The translations under genes were made by a program, and so were the position numbers. From contig JADHYV010000108.1 in assembly GCA_027604705.1 (NCBI GenBank), positions 1 to 48,527 on the forward strand: a stretch of DNA of 48,527 nt. Direction: 5' to 3'. The stretch's first letter is position 1, and the number at the start of each line of letters is the position of its first letter. Source of the DNA: Allomyces arbusculus. Its lineage: Eukaryota; Blastocladiomycota; Blastocladiomycetes; Blastocladiales; Blastocladiaceae. The notes beneath the pieces are model-generated. The model ran no database searches, was not told the origin of the DNA, and saw only the letters and a program-made list of their open reading frames with translations. This document shows positions 34,129 through 45,000 of the stretch, in pieces.

Positions 34129-35661
34129 TCACAAAAACACGGCGCTCTCCTCGTCGACTTCGACCAGTGTCCTGCTGCTGGTCTCCTCGGCCAGCACGAC
34201 CCAATGCTCGCCCGACCGCATCGCGGCCGCGACCCGTCGAATTCGGGACCGTCCATAGAAATAAAACGAGAGCGCAATCGAGGTGCCCCCCAACAGGTCC
34301 GTCAGGAAATGGTGGTTCAGGTACATGGTCGACCAGCACATGCCGAGCGTGTAAATGCCGCCGACGAGTGCCGACGGGATGCGGAACCAGGGGAGCCGGA
34401 TCCAGCGGAATTGGTCGGCAAAGAAGAGGGAGACGATGGTCGCGTACCCGGCGTGCAGCGAGGGGAACGCGCCAAAGACTGATGGTGCGCCGGAAGGTGG
34501 TAAGCGATGGAAAGCGAAGGGGGAAATCGGCGAGTATGTGTGAAGAAACGTACCGAGCGGCGAGTTAGCAAACAAGTTGTGGTAGAAATCCATTCCGAAC
34601 AACTCGTCGATCCGCGCAAGCCCTCCTGGCTCGCCCTTGAACGTGGCCATGTTGTCGGGCGGTGCCGTGCCGTACTTTTCGTTATACCCTACGCACGCCC
34701 ATACCCGTCAGTCAAACCAGTCCCGATCGGTATTCATCGCACTCGAGGCAAAGCAAGTCGTACAGGGCGCTGCCGACGGAAACAGGTACTGGATCATGAC
34801 GCCCGTCAGATTACTTGATGCGAACACAACCAGAAACACTTTCAGCAACCCGGCCGCCGCGTTCACCTCGTACAACGTCTGCTTGACGTTCTCGAGCAGC
34901 TGCGCCGACCGCGACAGCGGAGCCGGCGGGACCGTCACGGGCGCATGGCGGTGCTGCCGCGCCGCCGTGAACGCAAGCAAGTGGGCGTTTTCCGTAGCTG
35001 CCGATGATGCGGCCGTGCGGTCGAAGTCGGCCTCCATTTCAACCGCGACGGAAGCAGCAGCCGGTGCTGCGGGTTTCCAATCGGCAACGGCAGCGACCGG
35101 GTCGACGCGCGCGTACTCGCGCCGCTGAATGCGGCACCAGACGCCAAACGCGATCCCGACGACGACAATGGCCACGGGTGAGGCGAAATGCAGCACGCCG
35201 TAAAACAGCCACGCGGTCACGTCCTGCGCGGTCGTGAGCGTCGCGCGCACGAGGGCGGGCGCTGGCTGGCCGATGAGCGCCGTATCAATCGCGGGTAACG
35301 CCGTCGTGTTGACATCGGGCAATATGCCGTCTGGCAAGTGCCGTGGCAGCAGGAATAGGGCCACGTAGGCGACCAGCGGTGCGGCCATCGCCGCAATTGG
35401 CGTATCGGACGAGTCGTCGCGCAGAGCATGCAGACAGGCCGTGCAGAGGGTAAACGACAGACATACGGCACAGAACAGGCGCACGGCGACGGGGATGCTC
35501 GATGCGACCAAAAGCAGCGCGACAAAGCATAGAATGACGGCAGCGGCCGTGCCGAGCGGGAGCACGATGCTGCGGAGCCATGGTGGACGGCGTGCCGACA
35601 TTGGGCGGTGCGCGCCCATGCCGGACTGTAGGCATCGGAGCCAAGAGGCCGACTCGAGCAT
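34129..35661 (-). CDS. AUR1: Inositol phosphorylceramide synthase, catalytic subunit
   Basis: Three exons, 34764-35661, 34554-34688 and 34129-34478, give 460 residues. Several hydrophobic helices span the N-terminal half (for example VILCFVALLLVASSIPVAV and VAIVVVGIAFGVW). The AUR1-specific core follows: LTGVMIQYLFPSAAPWYNEKYG, then NMATFKGEPGGLARIDELFG and NSPLVFGAFPSLHAG. The PAP2-type catalytic motifs are PSLHAG (His) and the later MYLNHHFLTDLLGG (His and Asp). The enzyme moves phosphoinositol from phosphatidylinositol to ceramide in the Golgi, an essential fungal step in sphingolipid synthesis and the target of aureobasidin A. A charged loop of about 90 residues (35000-35120) between helices is longer than in yeasts. 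The ATG at 35661 was chosen because the frame upstream has no earlier Met codon ATG; the codons at 35616 and 35598 are possible alternatives. Confidence 0.88.
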
Positions 35662-37508
35662 CGTGGCAGGCTTGCGGATGCGATGCAGCGGCGGAGCGGC
35701 GTCGTGTCGACGTTGAAGACTTAATGTTCCCAGCGACCAGCACACACGTCAAGCTTGCAACTGCAGCGACTTGTCAAGTTCAATGCACGCTTGCAATCGC
35801 GAGGGCGTGCTTGCGCAGCTGCAGCTAGTCGTTGGTCGCGACGTCGTGAGAGCCGAGGTGTTAAGGAGTCGTCGATGTTGTCGATGGGAATGCGGCCGAT
35901 AAATATCCCTGCTGCAGGTGCTCGGCAACTCTGGCGATGGCGCAGCGCTCACGGTTCTCTGCGGCGCAGGGAGCGCGGGCGGACGTGGGCCAAGTGTGGT
36001 GCGGCCGCGCCGACGGAACGAAATAAATTACTGTGCGGGAGGGCAGCCGGCTGCCGCTGGTTCGAGAGAGAGAGCGCCAGCCGACGGGCGCGACAACAGC
36101 AAGCGAAGCAAAGCCATGGAAGACCCGAGAAAAGCCGAACGCGCTGCTGTTCGGCTGCCACCTCCACCAACATGGCCGTGACGGACCCCCTGGCATCATG
36201 AGCGCGGCGCACCTGGACATCATCCTGCACTTGGCCGCTCGGCTGGACCGGTGGGGACAACTTGAGCTTGGTTTAGTTGACGGAATGTTTATTGCTGTTG
36301 ATGCTGACGAGAAAGGGTTGCGAGCAAGCGACAACAAAGATGCGCCAGTGTTCCACAGAATCACACACCTCGCGTTGCTTGTGCACGAGCCACACTTGAC
36401 ATGCGCGTGTTGCTCTCAAAAGGGGCAAGGTTGGCCATGTCTGCTTGATGCGAACTTGCTGCATGTCAAGGGCACCAACACATCATGCAGGTTCACGACG
36501 TGCAGCCCCACCTTTTATCTGACATGCGCGCCCGTTGACGCATTCACCCTCCGACCAGCGGCAGTTGGCCCCGACGGCAATTTGGAGCAACGAAGCGTCC
36601 AGACAGCTAGCAAAACGCACTCATTTTTCCTTCCGCATTATGCGACGCAGCGCATCGTTCCTGTCAGTGGCATCCCAGCAGCCTCACTCCCTCAACCACG
36701 CCCATCTCCTGAGACCACAATGCTAGTGCAGCCTCCAGACATCCAAGACCCTTGATTCGTGAGATTGTCACAATGACTGAGCCCACAGACATCTGCCTAA
36801 GTCTGAAGTTATATCTGGCCCAGGAACATATCAGTGAGCTGTCATTTCCAGTTCTTCATGACTGTTCCTGACCACCTACCATTCGTTCTTTTTTGCTGGA
36901 AGCATGCATGTGTGCCAAGTTCAGTCATACTTTTGTGCAAAAATCTGCATGACCACTCAGTAGATGTGCTGCCAAGATGGTTACAGATCTTTAATGTAAT
37001 CAGCACAATGAGTGCCAGCAGTTTGATTACAACATGATTGGAAGATGTAGTGCTGCTGATGCGTGCCATATCTTTGTGATGGACACAAAGGTAACAACAA
37101 ATGAATTATGACAAGAAACGCATATTCGTGCATCAACCGTGTTTGACATAGCAAGATGCATGTCCTCTACCAGCGCTCAACCAATCTTTGTCAGGCGTCA
37201 TTTCACTCCACATACAAGAACTTCCAAGTCGGTTCAATTGTGCTCACCTATTGCTTCACAATTCTACAGCGCCCTCTCAGAGTCTCTCTCGCTCTCCCGC
37301 CATCGAATGCCGCCCCCTCCCCATGTCTGAAAACGCTCTTCCGTTACATTCATGGTGCTTCCCAGCCGACGTTGGTCGTGTCCTGTGTCGCTGTGTCGCT
37401 GTGTACGCCTGGCGTGACCATGACCCCTACAAGCACGCCCGCCACGTTGCGCGCCAGCTCGCCCTTGCTCATCCCGTCATCCCACCAATGGTACGCAAGC
37501 GTAGCAGC
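35662..37508. other. About 1.8 kb with no confident gene, including a less GC-rich island
   Basis: Plus-strand 36033-36755 and minus-strand 35861-36364 are both open over the same stretch and neither has recognisable domains. The plus frame from ATG 36198 (MSAAHLDIILHLAARLDRWG) reads moderately like protein, but its end is low in motif content. From about 36720 to 37150 the base composition drops clearly toward AT, with no terminal repeats or transposase motif that I could find. This could be an old insertion of unknown kind or ordinary intergenic DNA. Confidence 0.45.
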
Positions 37509-37900
37509 ATGGCAAGTTCGGCCGATTACACCATCAGTAAGAGCACGGCCGAAAGTATCAAGGTCGTGGTGCGGTTCCGTGCAGAATGAGCTTCCAATAA
37601 CGGCATGCATGTTGTGCGTGTTGATGGGTTGAGTTGCGGGTATGGCTTGTTTTTCCTCGAGAAGAATGTACAGATTGGGACGTGGATTGATTACTCACAC
37701 ATCGTGGTGCATGCTGCATCTGCTCATGTTGGCAACAGGCCAACAGCACATGTGCGTCGTGTGTGCGCGAGTCGGAAGAGGCGCATGTCGCTTAGAAAAT
37801 GCGGCTCAAGTCGGATCTGGGGGCGAGTCAACAGCGTGTGCGCGAACTTGAGACGCTCTCTTCCGACTTGAAGTGCTCAATTGAAATGGAGCGCTATTGG
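37509..37900 (+). pseudogene. Possible kinesin N-terminal relic
   Basis: ATG 37509 begins MASSADYTISKSTAESIKVV and runs into VRFRAE then a TGA. Kinesin motors of the kinesin-1 type start with a short lead and then IKVV.RFRP.N.. , so the match is specific but brief. The next frame continues as QNEL, so about two bases appear to be missing between VRFR and QNEL. No P-loop or later motor motif follows. At 37799-37893 a heptad-like stretch (RLKSDLGASQQRVRELETLS) could be a coiled-coil remnant of the same gene. The bulk of the motor domain is absent, so this would be a small leftover, if the call is right. Confidence 0.3.
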
Positions 37901-38784
37901 CCAGATACGAGCCTTGCGCCCTTCAGCGGGCGAATTTGCCTGGCCTACTCCATCCTCCCGCGCCGCCATCTGGGTCAAATATTCTCAGGGAGACTTCGTG
38001 CCGCAGTGGAGTGGTTACGCCCTCACATTCCGATCATCAGACAATCAACAACGGTCAGTGCCAACCGTGGAACCTTTGCCAGTGCCATCGTGGGTGCGGC
38101 CCGTTCGCTCATTGACCGTGAACCGACCCAACATGTCTCGCAAACTATTTTGTGAGCTATGCAGTCGTCTTAAACCAGGGATTGTCGTATGCAAGCTGGC
38201 CGGCATTCGCCCGCATGGGCCGTTCGCTTACCCTGTCGGGACGGTCCCGTCCCGTCCCTCCCGCAACCAAATCAAATAAAGAAAGAGCAATCACGCTCGA
38301 CATCAGCGCGCCAGTTCTTTCGTCGAGGCTGTTGGCCGCCGCTCCGCTGGGTGCGCTGAGGCACCAAGTGATTTGGCAGGGCCGTTTGCGTTCTGGAATG
38401 AAAACCGGAGCCCATGAGGGCGCGCCAATTTATTTTATCTGATGGGCCATCACCCGGACGCACACTCCGCCTCTGCACCAACTCACCGAATCCCACCAAC
38501 TCAGTGATCGCCGCGACTTTCCTCTGTGATAATCCTGATGCGCATCCGATGAACCACACGGCAACTCGACTCGAACTTATGGCGGCTGCTCCTCTCTCTC
38601 GCTCCCGTCGTCGTCGTCGTCCTCTTGCTCGCACCTGCTGCAACTCTGGCCATTTGCTGCTGCCCGCCGCCCTCGCCGCCGTCGTCTGTCCGTCAAGCGC
38701 ACTGTGACGCCGCCGGATTGGACCGCCCGACTCTCCAGCGCTCCTCATCGACCACCTCGAACCGCCACCGCCACCAGCACGACC
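37901..38784. other. Intergenic, no confident gene
   Basis: Plus-strand frames across 37881-38279 are open in more than one register, with no recognisable motif. The stretch just upstream of 38785 contains a CGT-type trinucleotide run (tcgtcgtcgtcgtc near 38608-38621) and must include the promoter of the multicopper oxidase. Confidence 0.45.
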
Positions 38785-40119
38785 ATGTCCGGCGCACGAG
38801 CACGTTCCACAACGCCCGCTCGGCGGTTCGCCGCAGCACTATGCCTACTCGCCGCGGTCGTGGCCCTTGCCGCGCGCACGGCCACGGCCGCCGACGTGAT
38901 TCCATGTCCCGACGACGCGCGCGCATGCCTGCTGCGCACTTACTACGTTGCGGCCGAAGAAGTCGAGTGGGACTATGCGCCGACGGGCACGAATATCTTT
39001 TCCAACACGCCAATTGACGACGACGACGGGTCCTCCGTCTACACCAAGCAGGGCACGGGCCGGATCGGGCGCAAGTACAAGAAAGCCATTTACAACCAGT
39101 ACACGGACGCGAGTTTCAAGACGCAGGTGCCGCGCGACCCGGCCATGGGCCTGCTCGGGCCCGTCCTGCGCGCCGAGGTCGGCAACGTGCTCAAGATCGT
39201 GTTTGTCAACAAAGCGTCGATGCCATTCAGTATGCACCCGCACGGCGTCTCGTACGACAAAGACAACGAGGGCGCCAACGGCGGGGCCGAGCCGGGCGCC
39301 GGCGCCGAGGTCGCGCCGGGCGGTAACTTTACGTACATTTGGCAAGTGCCGGAACGGGCCGGACCCATGTCCAAGGAGCCGGGTAGCGTGCAGCTGTGGG
39401 GGTACCACTCGCACGCCAACGAGGGTGATATCTACGCCGGACTCGTCGGCCCGCTCGCCGTCTACACGCCCGGGTCGCTCAACAGCACGCACCAGCCAAA
39501 GCTCGGCACCGACGCGTACCCGATCGACAAGGAAGTGTTTCAAATGTACCTCGTCTCTGACGAGAACAAGTCGGCCTACCTCGCTGAGAACGTGGCCAAG
39601 TACGCAGGCAACACAACCTTCACCAAGGACGAGCAGGCGCAGCTCGCGGCGGCCGCCAAGGCCAACCCGGCGATCAACATCACGAGTGCTCCGCCGACCG
39701 AGGACTTTAACGAGTCGAACAAGATGCACTCGATCAACGGCTTGTTCTGGGGCAACTTGCCTGGGCTCAACTTCACGGTCGGCGAGCGCGTGCGGTGGTT
39801 CCTGCTCGGGTTCGGGACCGAAGTCGACATTCACACGGTGCACTGGCACGGCATGACGCTCACGTCCGAGGGCCAGCGCCGCGACGTGATTGACCTGCTG
39901 CCAGCCTCGTTCCGCGTCGCCGATATGGTCCCGGACACGGAGGGCAACTGGCTCCTGCACTGCCACGTCGGCGACCACTTTATGGCTGGCATGATCGCGT
40001 TTATGAACATTGTCGAGAAGGGCGCCGAAGGGGCCAAGTCAGCGGCCGGTAGGGCGGTCGCGGGCGTCGCGTCAGTCGTGACCGCGGCGGTGGCGGCCGT
40101 GCTCGCCGCATGGCTGTAG
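38785..40119 (+). CDS. Ceruloplasmin/hephaestin-like two-domain multicopper oxidase (probable ferroxidase), secreted or GPI-anchored
   Basis: A single exon of 444 residues from ATG 38785. An N-terminal hydrophobic signal peptide (FAAALCLLAAVVALAA) ends near residue 36. Copper ligands are visible: His151 and His153 in MHPHGV, His208 and His210 in YHSHANEGD, His350, His353 and His355 in IHTVHWHGM, and the type-1 site Cys393 with His398 and Met403 in LLHCHVGDHFMAGM. The spacing WGYHSHANEGDIYAGLVGPL is the ceruloplasmin type rather than the laccase type. Only two cupredoxin domains are present, compared with six in animal ceruloplasmin. The C-terminal 40 residues (VAGVASVVTAAVAAVLAAWL) form a hydrophobic tail suggesting a GPI anchor. 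It most likely oxidises Fe(II) outside the cell for iron uptake, although laccase-like activity cannot be excluded. No permease partner gene lies nearby. Confidence 0.85.
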   Translation: MSGARARSTTPARRFAAALCLLAAVVALAARTATAADVIPCPDDARACLLRTYYVAAEEVEWDYAPTGTNIFSNTPIDDDDGSSVYTKQGTGRIGRKYKKAIYNQYTDASFKTQVPRDPAMGLLGPVLRAEVGNVLKIVFVNKASMPFSMHPHGVSYDKDNEGANGGAEPGAGAEVAPGGNFTYIWQVPERAGPMSKEPGSVQLWGYHSHANEGDIYAGLVGPLAVYTPGSLNSTHQPKLGTDAYPIDKEVFQMYLVSDENKSAYLAENVAKYAGNTTFTKDEQAQLAAAAKANPAINITSAPPTEDFNESNKMHSINGLFWGNLPGLNFTVGERVRWFLLGFGTEVDIHTVHWHGMTLTSEGQRRDVIDLLPASFRVADMVPDTEGNWLLHCHVGDHFMAGMIAFMNIVEKGAEGAKSAAGRAVAGVASVVTAAVAAVLAAWL

Positions 40120-42065
40120 GTTGTTGGGTTATTGCGTTGGTTGCAGCGTGCCGTCGATTGCTCTTTTGCTTCATTTGCTGGCCGCGCGTGGGCGCTCAAG
40201 TTTGCTCGTTCGTTGTTGCGTTGTTTGATGGAGGGACCTAGCGTTTTGGTAAACTATTTTCGATTTTGGCGCGCGTTCATCCTCATCTTTCTGCGCGGTA
40301 ATTTGCCGCAGAAGGCATAGACTCTTTTTGTCTTCTTCATTATCGTTGCTCCATGTGGCGCTTCTGGTGAGAGCCCTTTGCGGCCAAGACCAAACCCCCT
40401 TCGTCATGAACGATGAAATGATGCAGACGGCGTGGACCGGCATGGGCATTCAAACCGCGTCGGGCTCGAAGAAACGAGAATTCAAGGGTTGCAACAGCGG
40501 TGGAGCTGCCAGGGGAACGCTTGAGCGACGAACACATCGCCGCCAGAAGGCACGGACAGCGCCAGTCCCCCCTGGTGCGCGCTCCATCATTGACGCCGCG
40601 GAGCGGGAGGCTGCGGCGCGGTGCATGGCAGTATGCCGATGCCATCAGTTCCGATCAACCCCAGCTTGCGCCGTCACTTCACGTTCGGTGCACTCTGGCG
40701 TGGTCCCGTCGTCGTCGTTGAGACACGTTTGCTGCCTCACCCTCTCCTCTTGCACCTACTTGCAACGATGCGGAAGCGTTCAAGCGCGGCAGCACGTCCC
40801 TGCTCCTCGTTCATAATCACACTGAAGCAGCGGCGGCGGCATCAGCGCTGAGGGCGGCGCGCGAACAGCAGCAGCATCAATCGAGGTACGTCCTGATCGA
40901 GGACGACAAGGCGCGCTCGACTGCGCCGGATTGATCGGCGCCAATAATCACCGAAGGATCGGACAAGCAAGCGCACGCCACGTCCTGTCCCTCGGCACAT
41001 CGGCGCGCGTGGTGGCGAACCTCCTTGAAGAGCCCCTGCGCGGACTGGCCCTCACCCGCCTGCAGCGACGGTGTGCGTTCCCGACGGATTGAAAGCGAAA
41101 GGACAACCAAGCGCATTGCTGCCATGGCAGACCCGAGGCGGCCGCGGCACGCCGCGACTGTGATTGACGCGCCCGTTGAGGCGCGACATGCTGGTGCATC
41201 GCTCCCAACGTCGCAGTGCTCGTCGTCGCGAGCGGCCACATCGTCGCCGTTCTCGGCAAGCGCGGCAGTGGATGAGACCCCGTCGAGCTCGCGCGTCGAC
41301 CCGTCGCCGAGGCCAGCGCCAGGAAGCCGGGTACGTTGCTTTTCTCGATTCGCGCCACTGATCATTCGGACGGTGATGGCAAGGCGACCAGGAGACAGAG
41401 CAGGGGGGGGTGCACGCGGAGTCTCCCTCGGCGGGAGAGACGAGGACCGGCGATGGGAGGGAGGCGCGCCAACAAGGGGCGTGTCCCCCGACGGCGCGCG
41501 TTGTGCCGCTCGCCTTGCGGGCCGTGGGCCGCGGCCAGGCGCGCCGCGCTCCACGTTCTGCGCTACGGCCGCGCATCGGCACCACCCCAGACACGCTGCG
41601 TGCCAGGCGTGCGTCGGTGTGGGTCGTCGCCAAGGTGACGTGCGCTTGGCGTCGGCTGCCTGGCCCGCTGGTGGTGCGCGCCAAGCGGCAACCACACCAC
41701 CACCGACTCTGCTGGACTCTGTTCGACTCTGTTGGACTCTTTCGCGCACGACCGCACCCGGACCGCACCGTTCCTTGCTCACTTTGCTGCTTCGCTCACG
41801 ATATCCGCCCACACTCGACTGGTCGCGCCGCCCCGCACCTGCTGCATTCTGCTCGCGACGCGCGCCCCGCCGCTGCGTCGGTCGTGCCGTTCCTGTCGTG
41901 CCGCTACAATAGCCGCCGCCCATCTCGCACGCCGCCGCACGACACTTTCGCCCTTGGCCAACCGGATCGCACGAATCGCCGCCGCTGCCTTTGCCGCGCG
42001 CGGGGCCTGGCACGCGCCCTGGCACGCCCGCTCTCGAAGACGCTGCGCTCCCACTCCTGCCCGCC
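40120..42065. other. About 1.9 kb unresolved; possible unread multi-exon gene
   Basis: Several plus-strand pieces read like protein without joining cleanly: GARSIIDAAEREAAARC near 40582-40626; NDAEAFKRGSTSLLLVHNHT then EAAAAASALRAAREQQQHQS, ending at a GTACGT donor near 40886; SLGTSARVVANLLEEPLRGL near 40990-41050; and a Ser/Pro-rich piece (ETPSSSRVDPSPRPAPGSR) ending at a GTACGT donor at 41331. This pattern, helix-rich pieces each ending in the window's typical donor, suggests an unread gene of unknown family. The minus strand is also open over 40877-42400, but that is typical of GC-rich shadow frames. The last part must contain the P4-ATPase promoter. Confidence 0.4.
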
Positions 42066-45000
42066 ATGCCGCAAGAACCCTCGCGGCCACCGCCGCGAAC
42101 GTCGCCACCGCCCGCGGTCGCTCCCAATGGCGCTCTTCCCGTACCACCGCCCCCACCGACCGACGCGCGCGCACCGTCCCCAGCACTCGCCATCCCGCGC
42201 GCACCGGGGTCGCCTACACGCTCCGCACACTCGCCGTCTGTGCGGCATGCGGCACTCAAGGCCAAGGTCGCGGTCGCGGCCCCGAGCGTGCGCCGCGCGC
42301 GCACGGCCAAATGGAAGCGCGCGCTCAACTCGTTCGGCGCCAAACTGGGCCTGCGTGCCGTCTCCCGCAGCGAGCTGCTTGCCAACGACCCGCGCGACAC
42401 GCGGACCGTTTATTTCGGTGTGCACGCACCCGCGCCGCCCGGCACGCTCGGCCCGTACTGTGCCAACGCGATCCGCACCGCCAAGTATTCGGTGTGGACC
42501 TTTTTGCCGCGCAATCTCGCCGAGCAATTCTCAAAAGTGGCCAACCTCTACTTTTTGATGATCATCGTCCTTCAAACGATTCCAGCGATTCGGTCCACGC
42601 AGCCCGAGCTAGCCGCGATGCCCGTCCTGTTTATTGTCACGGCCACGGCACTCAAGGACGCGTTTGAAGACTACAAGCGGCACGTCGCCGACCGCGCGCT
42701 GAATACGGCGCCGACGCGCGTGCTCGCAAGCGACGCGTGGACCAACGTCAACCACCCGATACGCACGGCCTGGTACCACCCGGCCGTAATTTGGGCGTGG
42801 CTCGCGGGCCACCGCGACCCGGCCGCACACGTGGCCCTGCGCAAGTGGAAGGGACCCGCGCTCGACTCGCACGGGTTCCCGAAACCGCTCGTCCCGTCAT
42901 CGGCGTCGACGCTGCCGTCGGCCACGCCCTCGCTACCGCGGTCCGTCGAGTCGCCGCTCCCCAATGTCAACAGCTCCGAGCCGCTCAACGCGCGGTCCGA
43001 GCGGTCGTCGATCACGGGTGTCCCGCCACTGTCGTCGTCGTCCCAGCCGTCGACACCCGGTGTGGCAACGGTGGTCGCGCCACGAATTCCGCTCAACGTG
43101 CTGAGGCGCACAAGCAACGCGTGCCCGCGGCAGCCGTCGTTCTCGATGACGCCGATCCCGTCGGCCACCTGGAAACAAGTCCCCTGGGCGGCGGTGCGCG
43201 TGGGCGATATCGTGCAGCTGCGCAACAACGACCCGATCCCGGCTGACTTGGTCCTGCTCGCCACGTCCGAAAAGAATGGGGCCGCCTATGTCGAAACGAA
43301 ATCGCTCGACGGCGAGACCAACTTGAAACTCAAACTTGGCATGCCCGAGTTTTCGCACGTCACATCGCCCGACCAGTGCGAGCAATTGCAATTCGCGATC
43401 GAGTCGGAACCGCCCTCGGCCAACCTTTACACGTACCGCGGCACGCTGCGCGTCTACCCGGGCTCGCCCGGACATAACGCGCGGACTGACTTGCTCGAAG
43501 TACCCATCGTGCCGGACAATGTGCTTTTGCGCGGGTGTGTCGTGCGCAACACCGACTGGGCGATCGGTGCTGTGCTCTACACGGGCGACGAGACCAAGAT
43601 TGTCCTGAACTCGGGCGAGACGCCAAGTAAGCGGTCGCGCATCGACCGCGAAATGAACCCGCAGATCGTCATCAATTTTATGATCCTGTTCCTCATGTGC
43701 CTGACTTGCGCGGTGCTCAATACGACTTGGGCGCGCCAGTCGCCGGGCGTGTTTGGGTACCTGGACAAGAACGCGTTTCGCCAGTTTGAGCACGTCAATG
43801 TCGTGCGCGACGGCGTCTATACGTTTTTCTCGTGTCTCGTCGTGTTTCAAAATATCGTGCCGATTTCGCTCTATATCAGTATTGAGCTAGTCAAGACAGT
43901 GCAGGTACGGAACGTGCGATTTCGTGGACACGATCACGACGACTAGTCACTCACTTATTGGCGCGGACTGGTAGGCGTTCTTCATTTACGTCGACGAGGA
44001 CCTCAAGTACAACGACAAGCCGTGCGTGCCCAAGACGTGGAACATTTCCGACAACTTGGGCCAAATCGAGTTTATTTTCAGCGACAAGACGGGCGTACGC
44101 ACTCACCTCCCCCACCCCTCACTCGCATCTCGATCGTTCCCGCCACGCTGACACACTCCCCCCCCCCCCCCCCCCACATCTCAGACGCTGACGCAAAACG
44201 TCATGGAATTCCGGCAATGCTGTATCGGTGACCGCATCTACGGCGCCGGCGGCGACGCCTTGATCCCGTCCTTCCTCGCCGCACAAGCCTCGTCCCTACC
44301 CAACCCGTACGTCGCGCGCAAACCGACCTTCGGCGACCCTTCGCTGATCGCCGACCTGGTCCGTCCGCCGTCCGCCACCCACGCCGCGCGGATGCACCAT
44401 TTCTGGACCCTTCTCGCGACGTGCCACACGGTCCTCTGCGACCAGTCGGCGCCCGGCATCCTCGAGTACAAGGCGCAGTCTCCCGACGAGGCCGCGCTCG
44501 TGGCCTCGGCGCGCGACGCCGGGTTCGCATTCACCGGTCGCGACCACGCAACGCTGAAACTGGCCGTGCACGGTCGCGCGACGCAGTGCACGCTGCTGCA
44601 CTTGGTCGAGTTCACGTCGGCGCGTAAACGCATGTCGGTGCTGGTCCGCGACGCCGAGGGACGCGTCTACGTGTACTGCAAGGGCGCGGATTCGGTGATT
44701 TTCGACTCGTTGCGTCCGGGGCAGGACGAGCTGGTCGTGCGCGTGCAGGACGCACTCGAGCAGTTTGCCGCCGACGGGTTGAGGACGCTGTGTTTGGCGT
44801 ACCGCGAGTTGTCGCCCGCCGAGTACGACGCGCTCGCTGCGCGGTTCCACGCGGCGAGCATTTTGATTGACGGCCGCGAGGCTGCGCTCGAGGCGGTCGC
44901 GGCCGACTGCGAGGTCGGGTTGGAGCTGCTCGGCGCGACGGCGATCGAAGACAAGTTGCAGGTCGGGGTGCCCGAAGCGATCGCGACCCTCTCGCAGGCG

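Noticed and set aside
40877-42400. 507-codon open frame on the minus strand overlapping the flippase start
   Set aside because: Low complexity and rich in Arg, Gly and Ala, overlapping a real plus-strand start at 42066; no motif. I keep the region as unresolved rather than call this gene.
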